The notes under the pieces are model-generated. The model was not told the DNA's origin and did no database searches. It was given only the letters and a program-made list of their open reading frames with translations. From Bacillota bacterium (GTDB taxonomy: Bacteria; Bacillota; Sulfobacillia; JAJZYS01; JAJYTV01), in NCBI GenBank assembly GCA_021806845.1, contig JAKAPV010000032.1:1-16704 (forward strand): 16,704 nt of DNA. The letters run 5' to 3'. This document shows, piece after piece, positions 1 through 7,280 of this stretch; within the stretch, counting starts at the first letter, position 1; every line of letters begins with the position of its first letter. The translations under genes and the position numbers were made by a program.

Positions 1-2
1 GG

Positions 3-416
3 CTGCTCGTTTATGGCGCCTTGCAGGCCCTCAAGCGCCAGGGGACGACGATCGTGCTGACGACCCACTACATGGAGGAGGCGGAGCGCCTCGCCGACCG
101 CCTGGTCGTCGTCGACCACGGCAAGATCCTCGAGCGGGGGTCGCCGCAGGAACTCGTCGAGCGCATCGTCGGCAGGGAGGCCGTAGAGATCTGGCCCGAG
201 GACGAGGCGCACCTGCAGCGCGTCCTTGGGGCGGCTGGCTCTGCCGTGTCGCTCTCCGACCGGCACGGCGACGCGCTCGTGCTCTACAGCCGCGAGGTCG
301 GGCGGATCGGCGAGGAGCTCGTACGGCATGGCGCCGTTCCCCAGAGGATGCTGGTGCGGCCGACGAACCTCGAGGACGTCTTCCTGACATTGACCGGGAG
401 GGATCTGCGCGAATGA
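3..416 (+). CDS. ABC transporter ATP-binding protein (NodI/DrrA type), 3' part
   Basis: This is the C-terminal part of an ATPase that would energise an ABC-2 type exporter; the Walker A and signature motifs lie before the window. The open frame enters from position 3. The visible part has the H-loop context TTHYMEEAERLADRL, whose histidine contacts the ATP gamma-phosphate in this family, followed by the usual VVDHGKILERGSP stretch. It ends in the regulatory tail NLEDVFLTLTGRDLRE, which is typical of NodI and DrrA proteins. The stop overlaps the start of the permease gene by 4 nt (ATGA), so the two are translationally coupled and probably form one transporter. The substrate cannot be told from sequence; polyketide, lipo-oligosaccharide or drug export are all known for this family. 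Confidence 0.93.
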   Translation: MLVYGALQALKRQGTTIVLTTHYMEEAERLADRLVVVDHGKILERGSPQELVERIVGREAVEIWPEDEAHLQRVLGAAGSAVSLSDRHGDALVLYSREVGRIGEELVRHGAVPQRMLVRPTNLEDVFLTLTGRDLRE

Positions 417-1177
417 CGCGGGGACGCTTCTGGCGGAGCGCCGGCGCCATCTGGTGGCGCAACTTCCTTTCCTGGCGCAAGTTCTGGCGATCCTCGATCC
501 TGCTGAACTTCGGGGAACCGCTCACAAACCTTCTGGCGCTCGGCATGGGTCTCGGCGCCTACGTCACGATGGGCGTGCCGTTCCTGCAGTTCATCGCCCC
601 GGGACTGCTCGCAGTCACGTCGATGAACGCCGTCACTTTCGATTCGGGCTTCGAGGGCTACGACCGGCTCAACGCGAACGGCGTCTACCAGTCGATGATG
701 ACATCGCCCCTCACGGTACCGGAGATCGTGGCGGGGGAATACCTCTGGGAGGCGACGCGCAGTCTCCTCTACGGGGCGGTCTTCTTCATCGTGGTGCTCG
801 CTTTCGGCCTCGTGCACTCCGCGTGGGCTGCCCTGCTGCCCGTGCCGCTCATGCTGTTCGGCGTCGTCTTCGCGGCGCCGGCGCTGTATGTCGCGGCGCG
901 GGCGAAGACACACGAGCAGCTCTTCTACTACTTCAGCCTCGTGATCACCCCGATGTTCATGTTCAGTGGCGTCTTCTTCCCGGTGAACCACCTGCCCTGG
1001 TACATCGTCGACATCATCTACGCGCTTCCCCTCTACCACGGCGTCTCGTTGGCGCGCGAGCTGATGACGGGGCAGATCTCGATCGTCTGCCTTTGGAACT
1101 TCCTGTGGATCCTGGGTTACGCCGCGGTGCTCGCATACCTTCCGGTAAAGGCGCTCGAGCGCCGTCTCACGGCGTAG
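413..1177 (+). CDS. ABC-2 type transporter permease (NodJ/DrrB-like)
   Basis: This 254-residue membrane protein is the usual length for an ABC-2 permease and would pair with the ATPase that overlaps it by 4 nt. A basic, tryptophan-rich N-terminus (WWRNFLSWRKFWRSS) precedes about six hydrophobic segments. The stretch around residues 65-95 (DSGFEGYDRLNANGVYQSMM) closely resembles NodJ proteins. The late motif PMFMFSGVFFPVNHLPWY is the conserved ABC2_membrane loop before the last helices. The ATG is fixed by the overlap with the upstream stop. The cargo is unknown. The pair is likely co-transcribed with the following epimerase-like gene, which starts only 12 nt after this stop. Confidence 0.92.
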   Translation: MTRGRFWRSAGAIWWRNFLSWRKFWRSSILLNFGEPLTNLLALGMGLGAYVTMGVPFLQFIAPGLLAVTSMNAVTFDSGFEGYDRLNANGVYQSMMTSPLTVPEIVAGEYLWEATRSLLYGAVFFIVVLAFGLVHSAWAALLPVPLMLFGVVFAAPALYVAARAKTHEQLFYYFSLVITPMFMFSGVFFPVNHLPWYIVDIIYALPLYHGVSLARELMTGQISIVCLWNFLWILGYAAVLAYLPVKALERRLTA

Positions 1178-1189
1178 GAGGGGATCGGG

Positions 1190-2098
1190 GTGAAAGTGGC
1201 GGTTACAGGCGCGACGGGCATGATCGGCCGCTCGCTGGTGCGCGAGCTCCTGCGGCAAGGGCACGACGTGCGCGCGGTGACCCGCGGCGAGGCGCCGCCC
1301 GGCACGAGCGGGGTGCGCTGGGAGGGCGCCGCCACGAGGGGCATCGAGTGGGCAGCGCCCCTGCGAGGGGTGGACGCCGTCGTGCACCTTGCGGGCAGCT
1401 CGCTGGCTGCCGGGCGCTGGACACCGGATCGCAAGCGCGAGATCCTCGAGAGCCGCGACCGCGCCACGCGGGTGCTGATCGCGGGGCTCATGGCGCAGGG
1501 AGTGCGCCCAGGAGTGTTCTTGTCGATGTCGGCCGTCGGCTATTACGGCATGGACCCGGAGCGCACGTTTACGGAGGTCGACCCGGCGGGCAGCGATTTT
1601 CTCGCGCAGGTGTGCGTCGCCTGGGAGGACGCGGCCGCAGGCGCAAGGGAACTCGGTGCGCGGGTCGCGCTCTTGCGCGCAGGGGTCGTGCTGTCTTCGG
1701 CGGGCGGCATGCTCGGCCGCCTCAAGGCACCATTCCTGCTCGGCCTGGGCGGTCCGGTCGGGAGCGGCAGTCAATGGCTCTCCTGGATCGGCGGGGAGGA
1801 CGCGGTGGGCCTCATCCTGCATGCCTTGACCGACGACCGGGCGGAGGGGCCGATCAATCTGACGGCGCCCGCCCCCGTGCGCAACCGGGAGTTCGCCCAG
1901 GCGCTCGGGAAGGCGCTGCACCGCCCGGCTGGGCTGCCACTGCCGGCGGCGGCGGTGCGCCTGATGTTCGGGGAGATGGGCGAAACGGTGCTGCTCTCCG
2001 GCCAGCGCGTCTACCCAAAGCGCGCGCTCGCGCTCGGTTACGCCTTCCGTCAGCCGGAGATCGGCGCCGCCCTGGCGGCAGTCGCCGGACGCGGCTAG
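1190..2098 (+). CDS. TIGR01777-family NAD(P)-binding epimerase-like protein (YfcH/SulA-like SDR)
   Basis: This 302-residue protein belongs to the extended short-chain dehydrogenase superfamily. The Rossmann motif GATGMIG is at residues 7-13. VVHLAG follows in the usual place, then SMSAVGYYG, where the YYG-type motif replaces the YxxxK seen in classical SDRs, and later PINLTAPAPVRNREF. The C-terminal part (LLSGQRVYPKRALALGY and following) matches the DUF1731 domain found at the end of TIGR01777 proteins. The family is widespread, including E. coli YfcH, but its reaction is poorly defined, so I do not assign a substrate. The start is GTG at 1190, placed 6 nt after a strong AGGAGGGG site at 1176-1183. 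It follows the exporter permease by 12 nt and may be in the same operon. Confidence 0.9.
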   Translation: MKVAVTGATGMIGRSLVRELLRQGHDVRAVTRGEAPPGTSGVRWEGAATRGIEWAAPLRGVDAVVHLAGSSLAAGRWTPDRKREILESRDRATRVLIAGLMAQGVRPGVFLSMSAVGYYGMDPERTFTEVDPAGSDFLAQVCVAWEDAAAGARELGARVALLRAGVVLSSAGGMLGRLKAPFLLGLGGPVGSGSQWLSWIGGEDAVGLILHALTDDRAEGPINLTAPAPVRNREFAQALGKALHRPAGLPLPAAAVRLMFGEMGETVLLSGQRVYPKRALALGYAFRQPEIGAALAAVAGRG

Positions 2099-2172
2099 CG
2101 GCACGCCGCAAGGAAAACCTGCGGCCGCAGGCGCTGTGGCCGAGATCACCGCGAGGGGAGCGCGGTTGTGCG

Positions 2173-2718
2173 ATGTTGCACCGCGGGAGGGATGGCACCT
2201 TGCGGCAGTTTGTGCTCTTTATTCATCTCTTCGCCGCCGTCTTTTGGGTCGGCGAGATGCTGGTGGTCGGATTCGTGCTCGGTCCCGCGTCACGCAAGAT
2301 GCACCCGCAGGACCGGGCCGCCCTCTTTCGGGCCGTCGGTCGCGGGTCGCTGCCGCTAGCGTGGGGCGCGATCGTCGTTCTGGTCGTCACTGGCACCTTG
2401 AACCTCGTGCTGATGGGCATGCCGCTCGGCGACCTCTTGCAGGGCGCCTTCTACCGCACGGCGTTCGGCTTCTGGCTCGGGGTGAAGCTGCTCGCGGTGC
2501 TGGCGATGCTCTGCGTCAGCGCCTACCACGACTTTGTCGTCGGGCGGAGGTCGAGTGCGCTGCAACGCAAGATCGCCGAGATGGGCGAGGGGACGCCGGC
2601 GGAATTGCGCGCCGCCGCCGAGCGCAACCGCCAGACGGCGATGCGGCTCGGCATCGTCAACGTCGTGCTGGCCATCGTCGTGCTGGCGGCCGCGGCGGGA
2701 CTGGTCGCCGCGGGCTAG
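2173..2718 (+). CDS. Small integral membrane protein, CopD/DUF4149-like
   Basis: This 181-residue protein has four predicted membrane helices. The first begins RQFVLFIHLFAAVFWVGEML, a histidine/tryptophan-glycine helix resembling CopD-like and DUF4149-like membrane proteins. The others lie around LAWGAIVVLVVTGTLNLVLM, FGFWLGVKLLAVLAMLC and LGIVNVVLAIVVLAAAAGLV. A charged cytoplasmic loop rich in Arg and Glu (RRSSALQRKIAEMGEG) separates helices three and four. The function is unknown; a heme- or metal-related role would be a guess from fold similarity. The ATG at 2173 has GAGGGGAG about 12 nt upstream. A TTG at 2200, about 9 nt after GGGAGG, would remove a nine-residue hydrophilic start and fits the family's usual short N-terminus, so the true start is unsure. 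It lies 74 nt after the epimerase-like gene. Confidence 0.8.
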   Translation: MLHRGRDGTLRQFVLFIHLFAAVFWVGEMLVVGFVLGPASRKMHPQDRAALFRAVGRGSLPLAWGAIVVLVVTGTLNLVLMGMPLGDLLQGAFYRTAFGFWLGVKLLAVLAMLCVSAYHDFVVGRRSSALQRKIAEMGEGTPAELRAAAERNRQTAMRLGIVNVVLAIVVLAAAAGLVAAG

Positions 2719-2781
2719 GCGCGCGCGAAGCTCAGGAGAGCGGGAACGAGGGCGCCCGCTGCGTATGGCCTTCCAGCGCAG

Positions 2782-2799
2782 GGACTCCCGGAGGAGTCC
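2782..2799 (+). repeat. 7-bp inverted repeat (hairpin) after the membrane protein gene
   Basis: GGACTCC at 2782-2788 pairs perfectly with GGAGTCC at 2793-2799 across the loop CGGA. No T-run follows, so this is not a standard intrinsic terminator. The right arm overlaps a GGAGGAG ribosome-site-like sequence 4 nt before an ATG at 2801. Confidence 0.5.
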
Positions 2800-2800
2800 G

Positions 2801-2983
2801 ATGAAACTGCCGCCGCGGCCCGAACCGAGAAACAGCGGGAAAGGTTGGCCGAATAGGCGCCGGCGCGGGATGCGCCGGCGCACTCGCCTGCCGTGCCGCA
2901 CATGCGCGCAATCCGAAGACGCGCCGCTATTTCCGCTTCTCCAAGATTTCTCACCGTTTTTTCAATTTAGGCAATACAGGTGA
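2801..2983 (+). CDS. Possible 60-residue basic small protein, doubtful
   Basis: An ATG at 2801 lies 4 nt after GGAGGAG and opens a 60-codon frame. The product would be very basic in the middle (NRRRRGMRRRTRL) with one CRTC pair and an aromatic tail (FSPFFQFRQYR). I recognise no family. The only support is the ribosome-site-like sequence, which also forms an arm of the 2782-2799 hairpin. The arginine-rich part is largely the translation of the GCGCCGGCGC palindrome at 2857-2881, which argues that it may be a chance ORF. Confidence 0.15.
   Translation: MKLPPRPEPRNSGKGWPNRRRRGMRRRTRLPCRTCAQSEDAPLFPLLQDFSPFFQFRQYR
2857..2881. repeat. GC-only 10-bp palindromic hairpin
   Basis: The self-complementary decamer GCGCCGGCGC occurs at 2857-2866 and again at 2872-2881, separated by GGGAT. 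It is therefore both a direct repeat and a perfect 10-bp stem. No T-tract follows on either side. It may end transcription from the upstream operon in a Rho-independent, U-poor manner, or stabilise a 3' end. Confidence 0.5.
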
Positions 2984-3087
2984 AAACCCACCCGATCAAA
3001 GGACGAGCGTGCATGCTAGACTGGATGCGATCATAATCTGTCTCACCGGGGGTGGGCCGCAGACCGGCGCAGGCTGGCCATCGGCGC

Positions 3088-3104
3088 GGCGGGAGTGTCC
3101 CGCC
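3088..3104. repeat. 7-bp inverted repeat with GTG triloop in the leader region
   Basis: GGCGGGA at 3088-3094 pairs perfectly with TCCCGCC at 3098-3104 across GTG. It lies about 350 nt before the SBP start, possibly in its leader. Its function is unknown. Confidence 0.4.
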
Positions 3105-3438
3105 ATGCGGCAGTGCTGCTTTCGGTCCGGGGCCGCGGGCGGCCCATACACTTTCCGTCTTAACAAGGCATTAACGGATTGGACACGACACAGAGGAGTT
3201 CAGGAAACATTCGTAGAATACCCTCGTCGCCTCATAGACCGCGACACCTCAGCGCGGACACCGGAGACTTCCGTCCTGGGGCGCACCAAAGCGCCTGCGG
3301 CGGACGTGCCGGGACTACTTGAGGGGGAGATATTCCACACCTGCCTCGAAGCGACTGCAGCAGAGCCGGAGTCTGGGGGGACGGACGGAAGCTGCGGCGG
3401 CCTTCAGGCGGTCGGCATCTCCCGGAGATCTGATTTGT

Positions 3439-3445
3439 AAGGAGG
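3439..3445 (+). promoter_or_regulatory. Strong ribosome binding site of the SBP gene
   Basis: AAGGAGG sits 7 nt before the ATG at 3453. It is a full-length match to the anti-Shine-Dalgarno core and fits high translation of an abundant binding protein. It fixes the start of the SBP. Confidence 0.85.
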
Positions 3446-3452
3446 TTTTTCG

Positions 3453-5213
3453 ATGAAGAGTGGCCGATGGGCCGCGTTAGGCGGTCTTATCGGGTCCGCG
3501 GCGCTGATCCTCGCCGCCTGTGGCGGCGGTGGCGGAACAAGCGCCAATCTTGCGCCGCTGCAGAAGGCGAACGAGCTGGTGTCGGCGTTGCCCCCGCAGG
3601 TCGGCATCACCGACTTCGCCCCGATTGCGAGCGGCAGTGCGTACACCATCTACAACAGCCAGGTTGAATACATGCTCTGGGCCCCGGTCGTCATGGTTTC
3701 CGGCAAGGACACGATCGACTGGGCCGACTCGCTGGCGAAGAGCATCACCCCCAACGCCAACGACAGCCAGTACACTGTTCAGCTGAACAGCTGGAACTGG
3801 TCGAACGGCCAGCCGATCACCGCGCAGGACGTCGCCTACACCGCGAACGTTCTGATCCAGGCCTGCACGATGAGCAAGGCGCCATACTCCTACGGCGGTT
3901 GTGGCTTCGGCGGCCTGCCGCCCAGCAGCGCGCACTCGGTCCTCTTGAGCGCGACGGCCACTGGCCCGAACACGGTCGTCTTCAAGCTCAATGGCCCGTC
4001 GAACCCGACCTGGTTCGAGCTCAACGGCCTTGGCCAGATCCAGCCGATGCCGAAGTCGATCTGGGGCGCGAACGGCAACATCACCGACACGCTCACGATG
4101 CTCAGCAAGGTGTACAACGACCCGACCAACGCGGCCTACAAGGTCGTTTCGGGTCCGTACCTCTTCAAGAACTTCGTGAACAACCAGTACTGGTCGTTCG
4201 TGCCGAACCCGAAGTACGGCGGTCACAAGGCGTCGATCAACGTCACTCTGCAGTACGAGACCTCCGAGTCGTCGGAGTTCGCGGCGCTGAAGACGAACAA
4301 GATCAACGCCGGCTACCTGACGCCGACCAACTACGGCGCGGCGGGCCAGCTCAAGAAGGGCTTCACGCAGTCGTACAGCGAGGGCTTCTGCTGGTACGGC
4401 GTCATGCTGAACTCGGCCAGCAACGCGCTCGACGTCGGACCGGCGTTCCAGGACACCAAGGTCCGTCAGGCCCTCCAGCTGGGCGTTGACGAGAACGCGG
4501 TCGGCAAGGTGCTCGACGGCACGCTGAACGGGAAGAACCTCTGGATCCCGACCTACTCGGCGATCCCGCTCGGCTTCCCGCAGCTGACCCAGGCCGTCTT
4601 TGGCGTCTCGGAGATCCCGAGCCAGTACCAGTTCAACATCGCCAAGGGCAAGGCGCTCCTGGAGAGCGACGGCTACAAGCTCAACAGCCAGGGTGTCATG
4701 CAGAAGGGCAACATCACCCTCTCGTTCCCGATGAACATCGACTCCGGCTCGCAGAGCGCGGCCAACGCGGCGCTCGTCATGCAGCAGGACTGGAAGCAGG
4801 AAGGCATCAACGTAACCATCAACCCGGTCGCGTTCGACACCCTCGTCGCGGTCTCCAACCAGACCCCTGGCGAGTCCTCGAAGTGGGCCATGAACGACAC
4901 GGGCGGCTGGTGCTACGAGCCGAACTTCTACCCGACCGGCGGCGGCATGTGGGGCTACTACAACGGCCAGGACAGCTTCAACAACGCTGCCTTCAACAAG
5001 GCCGTCAACAACGAGTACCTGCCGGGCACCGCGGCGCAGGCGCAGCAGAACATGCTCGCGTACGCCAAGGCGACCGCGACCGACCTGCCGTTCCTCTGGA
5101 TGCCGGGCGGCTACGCCGTGAACGAGACCGCGCCGTACATCAACGGCATCGACGCGGCGTTCAACCCGGTCCAGGCGTTCACGCAGTGGAACTACGTGAC
5201 CATCTCGCAGTAA
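3453..5213 (+). CDS. Peptide/nickel-type ABC transporter substrate-binding lipoprotein (SBP_bac_5)
   Basis: This 586-residue protein binds the ligand outside the membrane and delivers it to the DppB/DppC-like permeases encoded next. It starts with a lipoprotein signal: MKSGR, a hydrophobic core, then the lipobox LAAC at residues 20-23, so Cys23 would be lipidated, followed by a glycine-rich spacer. The mature part has family 5 marks: SQYTVQLNSWNWSNGQPITAQDVAYT, which corresponds to the usual W.DG.P.TA.DV.. block, and VRQALQLGVDENAV, the usual VRqAl..AiDr block. The protein is longer than most family members (about 500-550 residues) and unusually rich in Asn, Gln, Ser and Tyr. Peptides, nickel or sugars are all possible ligands. 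Two cysteines lie close together in the stretch ACTMSKAPYSYGGCGFGG and may form a disulfide. Confidence 0.92.
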   Translation: MKSGRWAALGGLIGSAALILAACGGGGGTSANLAPLQKANELVSALPPQVGITDFAPIASGSAYTIYNSQVEYMLWAPVVMVSGKDTIDWADSLAKSITPNANDSQYTVQLNSWNWSNGQPITAQDVAYTANVLIQACTMSKAPYSYGGCGFGGLPPSSAHSVLLSATATGPNTVVFKLNGPSNPTWFELNGLGQIQPMPKSIWGANGNITDTLTMLSKVYNDPTNAAYKVVSGPYLFKNFVNNQYWSFVPNPKYGGHKASINVTLQYETSESSEFAALKTNKINAGYLTPTNYGAAGQLKKGFTQSYSEGFCWYGVMLNSASNALDVGPAFQDTKVRQALQLGVDENAVGKVLDGTLNGKNLWIPTYSAIPLGFPQLTQAVFGVSEIPSQYQFNIAKGKALLESDGYKLNSQGVMQKGNITLSFPMNIDSGSQSAANAALVMQQDWKQEGINVTINPVAFDTLVAVSNQTPGESSKWAMNDTGGWCYEPNFYPTGGGMWGYYNGQDSFNNAAFNKAVNNEYLPGTAAQAQQNMLAYAKATATDLPFLWMPGGYAVNETAPYINGIDAAFNPVQAFTQWNYVTISQ

Positions 5214-5223
5214 GCGCTCCAAC

Positions 5224-5297
5224 ACCGACGCACCGTCGGTCCTGAGGGGCGTGCGGCAGGGCCGGGACATCCCGACCCTGCCGTCCCCTGTCGGGGA
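5224..5297 (+). repeat. Three tandem hairpins between the SBP and permease genes
   Basis: Hairpin 1: ACCGACG (5224-5230), loop CAC, CGTCGGT (5234-5240). Hairpin 2: CGGCAGGG (5254-5261) pairs with CCCTGCCG (5276-5283), with one C-A mismatch and an inner CGGG/CCCG stem around the loop ACAT. Hairpin 3: TCCCC (5284-5288), loop TGTC, GGGGA (5293-5297). None is followed by a T-run. Such structures after an SBP gene often protect its mRNA or cause partial termination, so that the binding protein is made in excess over the permeases. That role is inferred here. Confidence 0.6.
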
Positions 5298-5424
5298 GCG
5301 TAAGGCCGATCCGCTCCTGAGCGAGGCGGCAAAGCTGCGCCGTTGCGTGACCCGTCAATGTCCAGGCACATACGCTGTCACGCGGATGGTCTAGGGAGTC
5401 TGGACGCTCGTCAGGAGGTAGCCT

Positions 5425-6330
5425 ATGTCCGCTCAAGTCAAGCTCGACGATACGCTCGAGACAGGGCTCGCCAAGGAAGAAAGGCGAGGGCTTTCCCGGG
5501 AGTGGCGCGCTTTCTGGCGCAATCCGCTGGCGATCTCCGGCGTGGCCATTCTCGCATTTTTGGTCCTGTTTTCGTGGCTCGGGCCGGTGTTCTACCACAC
5601 GCCGCCCGAGTTTCCAGACGTCAACAACATTCTTTCACCGCCGATTCCCCTACACCCCCTGGGTACGGACGGGGTCGGCGCGGACGTGCTCTCCCAGCTC
5701 ATGTGGGGCGGCCAGCTGTCGCTCGAGGTCGGCCTCGCGGCGGCTGTCGTCGGCAGCGTGATCGGGGCCATCTACGGACTTGTATCCGCGGAGACCGGTG
5801 GCTGGCTCGACACGATCCTGATGCGCTTTGTAGACATCACGCTCGCGATCCCGGCGATCTACCTGCTCGTCGTTATCGACTCGATCCTCAATCCGAACCC
5901 GGTGGCGATGATCTTCATCATCTCCATCACCTCTTGGCAGGGCATCGCGCGCATCGTGCGCGGCCAGGTACTGAGCCTGCGAACCCAGGACTTCGTCGAG
6001 GCGGCGCGCGCGGAGGGCGCAGGTACGTGGCGCATCCTCATGCGACACTACCTGCCGAACGTGATGGGGCCGATCATCGTGTACACGACCTTCTCCGTCG
6101 GCGGTGCCATCCTCACGGTCTCTGGCCTCTCCTACCTGGGGCTGGGCCTGCCGCCGAACGATCCGAACTGGGGGCTCTCGCTCTCGAACGGCGTCGCGTA
6201 CATGTTCCAGAACGCCTGGTGGCTCATCTACCCGCCCGGCCTCATGATCGTCCTGTCGATGCTCGGCACGAACTTCCTCGGGGACGCGTTCAACGCGGCG
6301 TTCGACCCGCGCCTTAGGGGGCGAGGCTGA
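5425..6330 (+). CDS. Peptide/nickel-type ABC transporter permease, DppC-like
   Basis: This 301-residue inner-membrane subunit would form the translocation channel with the DppB-like protein. A cytoplasmic N-tail ending in REWRAFWRNPLA leads into the first helix (residues 34-53). The family mark HPLGTDGVGADVLSQL is at residues 77-92. The ATPase-docking EAA loop is at about residues 191-211 (VEAARAEGAGTWRILMRHYLP). SYLGLGLPPNDPNWG at about 236-250 is the conserved DppC/OppC periplasmic loop, and the end, GDAFNAAFDPRLR, is typical of the family. The ATG at 5425 follows AGGAGG closely. Its stop overlaps the next gene's start by 1 nt. Here the C-type permease precedes the B-type, the reverse of the usual dpp/opp order. 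Confidence 0.94.
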   Translation: MSAQVKLDDTLETGLAKEERRGLSREWRAFWRNPLAISGVAILAFLVLFSWLGPVFYHTPPEFPDVNNILSPPIPLHPLGTDGVGADVLSQLMWGGQLSLEVGLAAAVVGSVIGAIYGLVSAETGGWLDTILMRFVDITLAIPAIYLLVVIDSILNPNPVAMIFIISITSWQGIARIVRGQVLSLRTQDFVEAARAEGAGTWRILMRHYLPNVMGPIIVYTTFSVGGAILTVSGLSYLGLGLPPNDPNWGLSLSNGVAYMFQNAWWLIYPPGLMIVLSMLGTNFLGDAFNAAFDPRLRGRG

Positions 6331-7280
6331 TGCTGAAGTACGTAGTTCGGCGTATCATCGAGTCCATTCCGACGCTGATCGGCATCTCGATCATCACGTT
6401 CATCCTCATGCACTTGGTGCCTGGCAACCCCGCCCTGGTGATGCTCGGATCGCACGCGACCCAGGCGAACATCGCGGCGCTCGATCACCAGCTCGGACTC
6501 GACAAGCCGGTCTACGTCCAGTACCTGCTCTGGGCGTGGCAGCTCCTGCACGGCAACCTCGGCACCTCCTTCTCGACCAATCAGCCGGTGACGCAGATGG
6601 TGTGGCAGGCACTGCCGCACACGCTGTCGATCGTCGGCATCTCGACCGTCCTTGCGTACGTGATCGCCATCGTGCAGGGCATATACCAGGCGAAGAACAA
6701 GGGCAGCATTGCCGACAACACCGTGACGTCCGTCGGGTACTTCCTCTACTCGATGCCGATCTACTGGCTCGGGAACCTCTTCATCATCTGGTTTGCGATC
6801 GCCCTCCCGATCTTTCCGCCGGGAGGCATCTCCGACCCCGGGCAGAGCATGAACTTCGTCGTGTGGTTCTCGCACATGTCCCTGCCTGTGATCGCCCTCA
6901 CGCTCGTAACAGTCGCCTTCTGGGGCAGGTTCATGCGCCAGTCCGTGATCGACACCCTCGTGCAGGACTACATCCGCACGGCGCGCGCGAAGGGCCTCAG
7001 CGAGCGGGTGGTGCTGTACCGCCACGCGTTCCGCAATTCGCTCTTGCCGCTGATCACGCTCTTCGGCTTCTCGTTCGGAGGGTTGCTCGCGGGAGCGCTC
7101 TTCACCGAGCAGGTGTTCAACTACCCCGGCATGGGCCTCCTGTTCTGGCAGGCGGCGCTGCACCGCGACTACCCGACGGTGCTTGGTACGACGATGATCA
7201 TCGGCATCACCGTGATCCTCGGCAACCTGCTGGCGGACCTCCTGTACGCCGTCGCGGACCCGCGCATCCGGTACAACTGA
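6330..7280 (+). CDS. Peptide/nickel-type ABC transporter permease, DppB-like
   Basis: This 316-residue protein is the second channel subunit. It begins with the family's typical first helix, VVRRIIESIPTLIGISIITF, followed by HLVPGNPA at residues 28-35, the family's conserved PGDP-like motif. LDKPVYVQYLLWAWQLLHGNLG (57-78) is the usual loop with the GdlG-like motif. The EAA loop is at about 218-238 (ARAKGLSERVVLYRHAFRN), and FNYPGMGLLFWQA at 263-275 is a strong DppB signature. The ATG is inside the upstream TGA (TGATG), so translation is coupled. No OppD/OppF-type ATPase follows; a hairpin terminator starts at the very next base after the stop, so the ATPases must be encoded elsewhere or shared with another system. 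Confidence 0.94.
   Translation: MLKYVVRRIIESIPTLIGISIITFILMHLVPGNPALVMLGSHATQANIAALDHQLGLDKPVYVQYLLWAWQLLHGNLGTSFSTNQPVTQMVWQALPHTLSIVGISTVLAYVIAIVQGIYQAKNKGSIADNTVTSVGYFLYSMPIYWLGNLFIIWFAIALPIFPPGGISDPGQSMNFVVWFSHMSLPVIALTLVTVAFWGRFMRQSVIDTLVQDYIRTARAKGLSERVVLYRHAFRNSLLPLITLFGFSFGGLLAGALFTEQVFNYPGMGLLFWQAALHRDYPTVLGTTMIIGITVILGNLLADLLYAVADPRIRYN

Larger units (their letters stand above)
2719..3452. other. 734-nt stretch without a convincing gene, upstream of the peptide-transporter operon
   Basis: No recognisable protein is encoded here. The region holds three clear hairpins (2782-2799, 2857-2881, 3088-3104) and an AT-richer pocket around 2928-3040 with a run of six T at about 2957-2962, which is the likeliest place for the promoter of the downstream operon. 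CATAAT at 3032-3037 resembles a -10 box but has no good -35 partner. The 3' end carries the strong ribosome site of the SBP gene. A long 5' leader is possible; I recognise no known riboswitch class in it. Confidence 0.6.

Noticed and set aside
2118..2131. Perfect 14-bp palindrome CCTGCGGCCGCAGG between the epimerase-like and membrane protein genes
   Set aside because: A short GC palindrome of this size is easily expected by chance in such GC-rich DNA; it has no loop and no T-run, so I do not call a terminator or operator.
284..2149. 621-codon open frame on the minus strand
   Set aside because: It is antisense to the permease and the TIGR01777 genes; its product is Arg/His/Glu-rich low-complexity sequence, as expected from a shadow frame in GC-rich DNA.
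454..2172. Upstream extension of the small membrane protein's frame back to 454
   Set aside because: The extension runs through the permease and epimerase-like genes in another frame and is Arg/Gly-rich; only the part from about 2173 looks like protein.
3009..3440. Open frame of 143 codons starting GTG before the SBP gene
   Set aside because: It uses many codons that are rare in the neighbours (AGA, ATA, TTA, CGA, GGA), has no recognisable domain, and overlaps the 3088-3104 hairpin and the SBP ribosome site; AAAGGA upstream is the only support.
3477..5270. 597-codon open frame on the minus strand
   Set aside because: It is antisense to the SBP gene, which has a lipoprotein signal, a strong ribosome site and family motifs; the antisense product is Arg/Val-rich and unlike any family.
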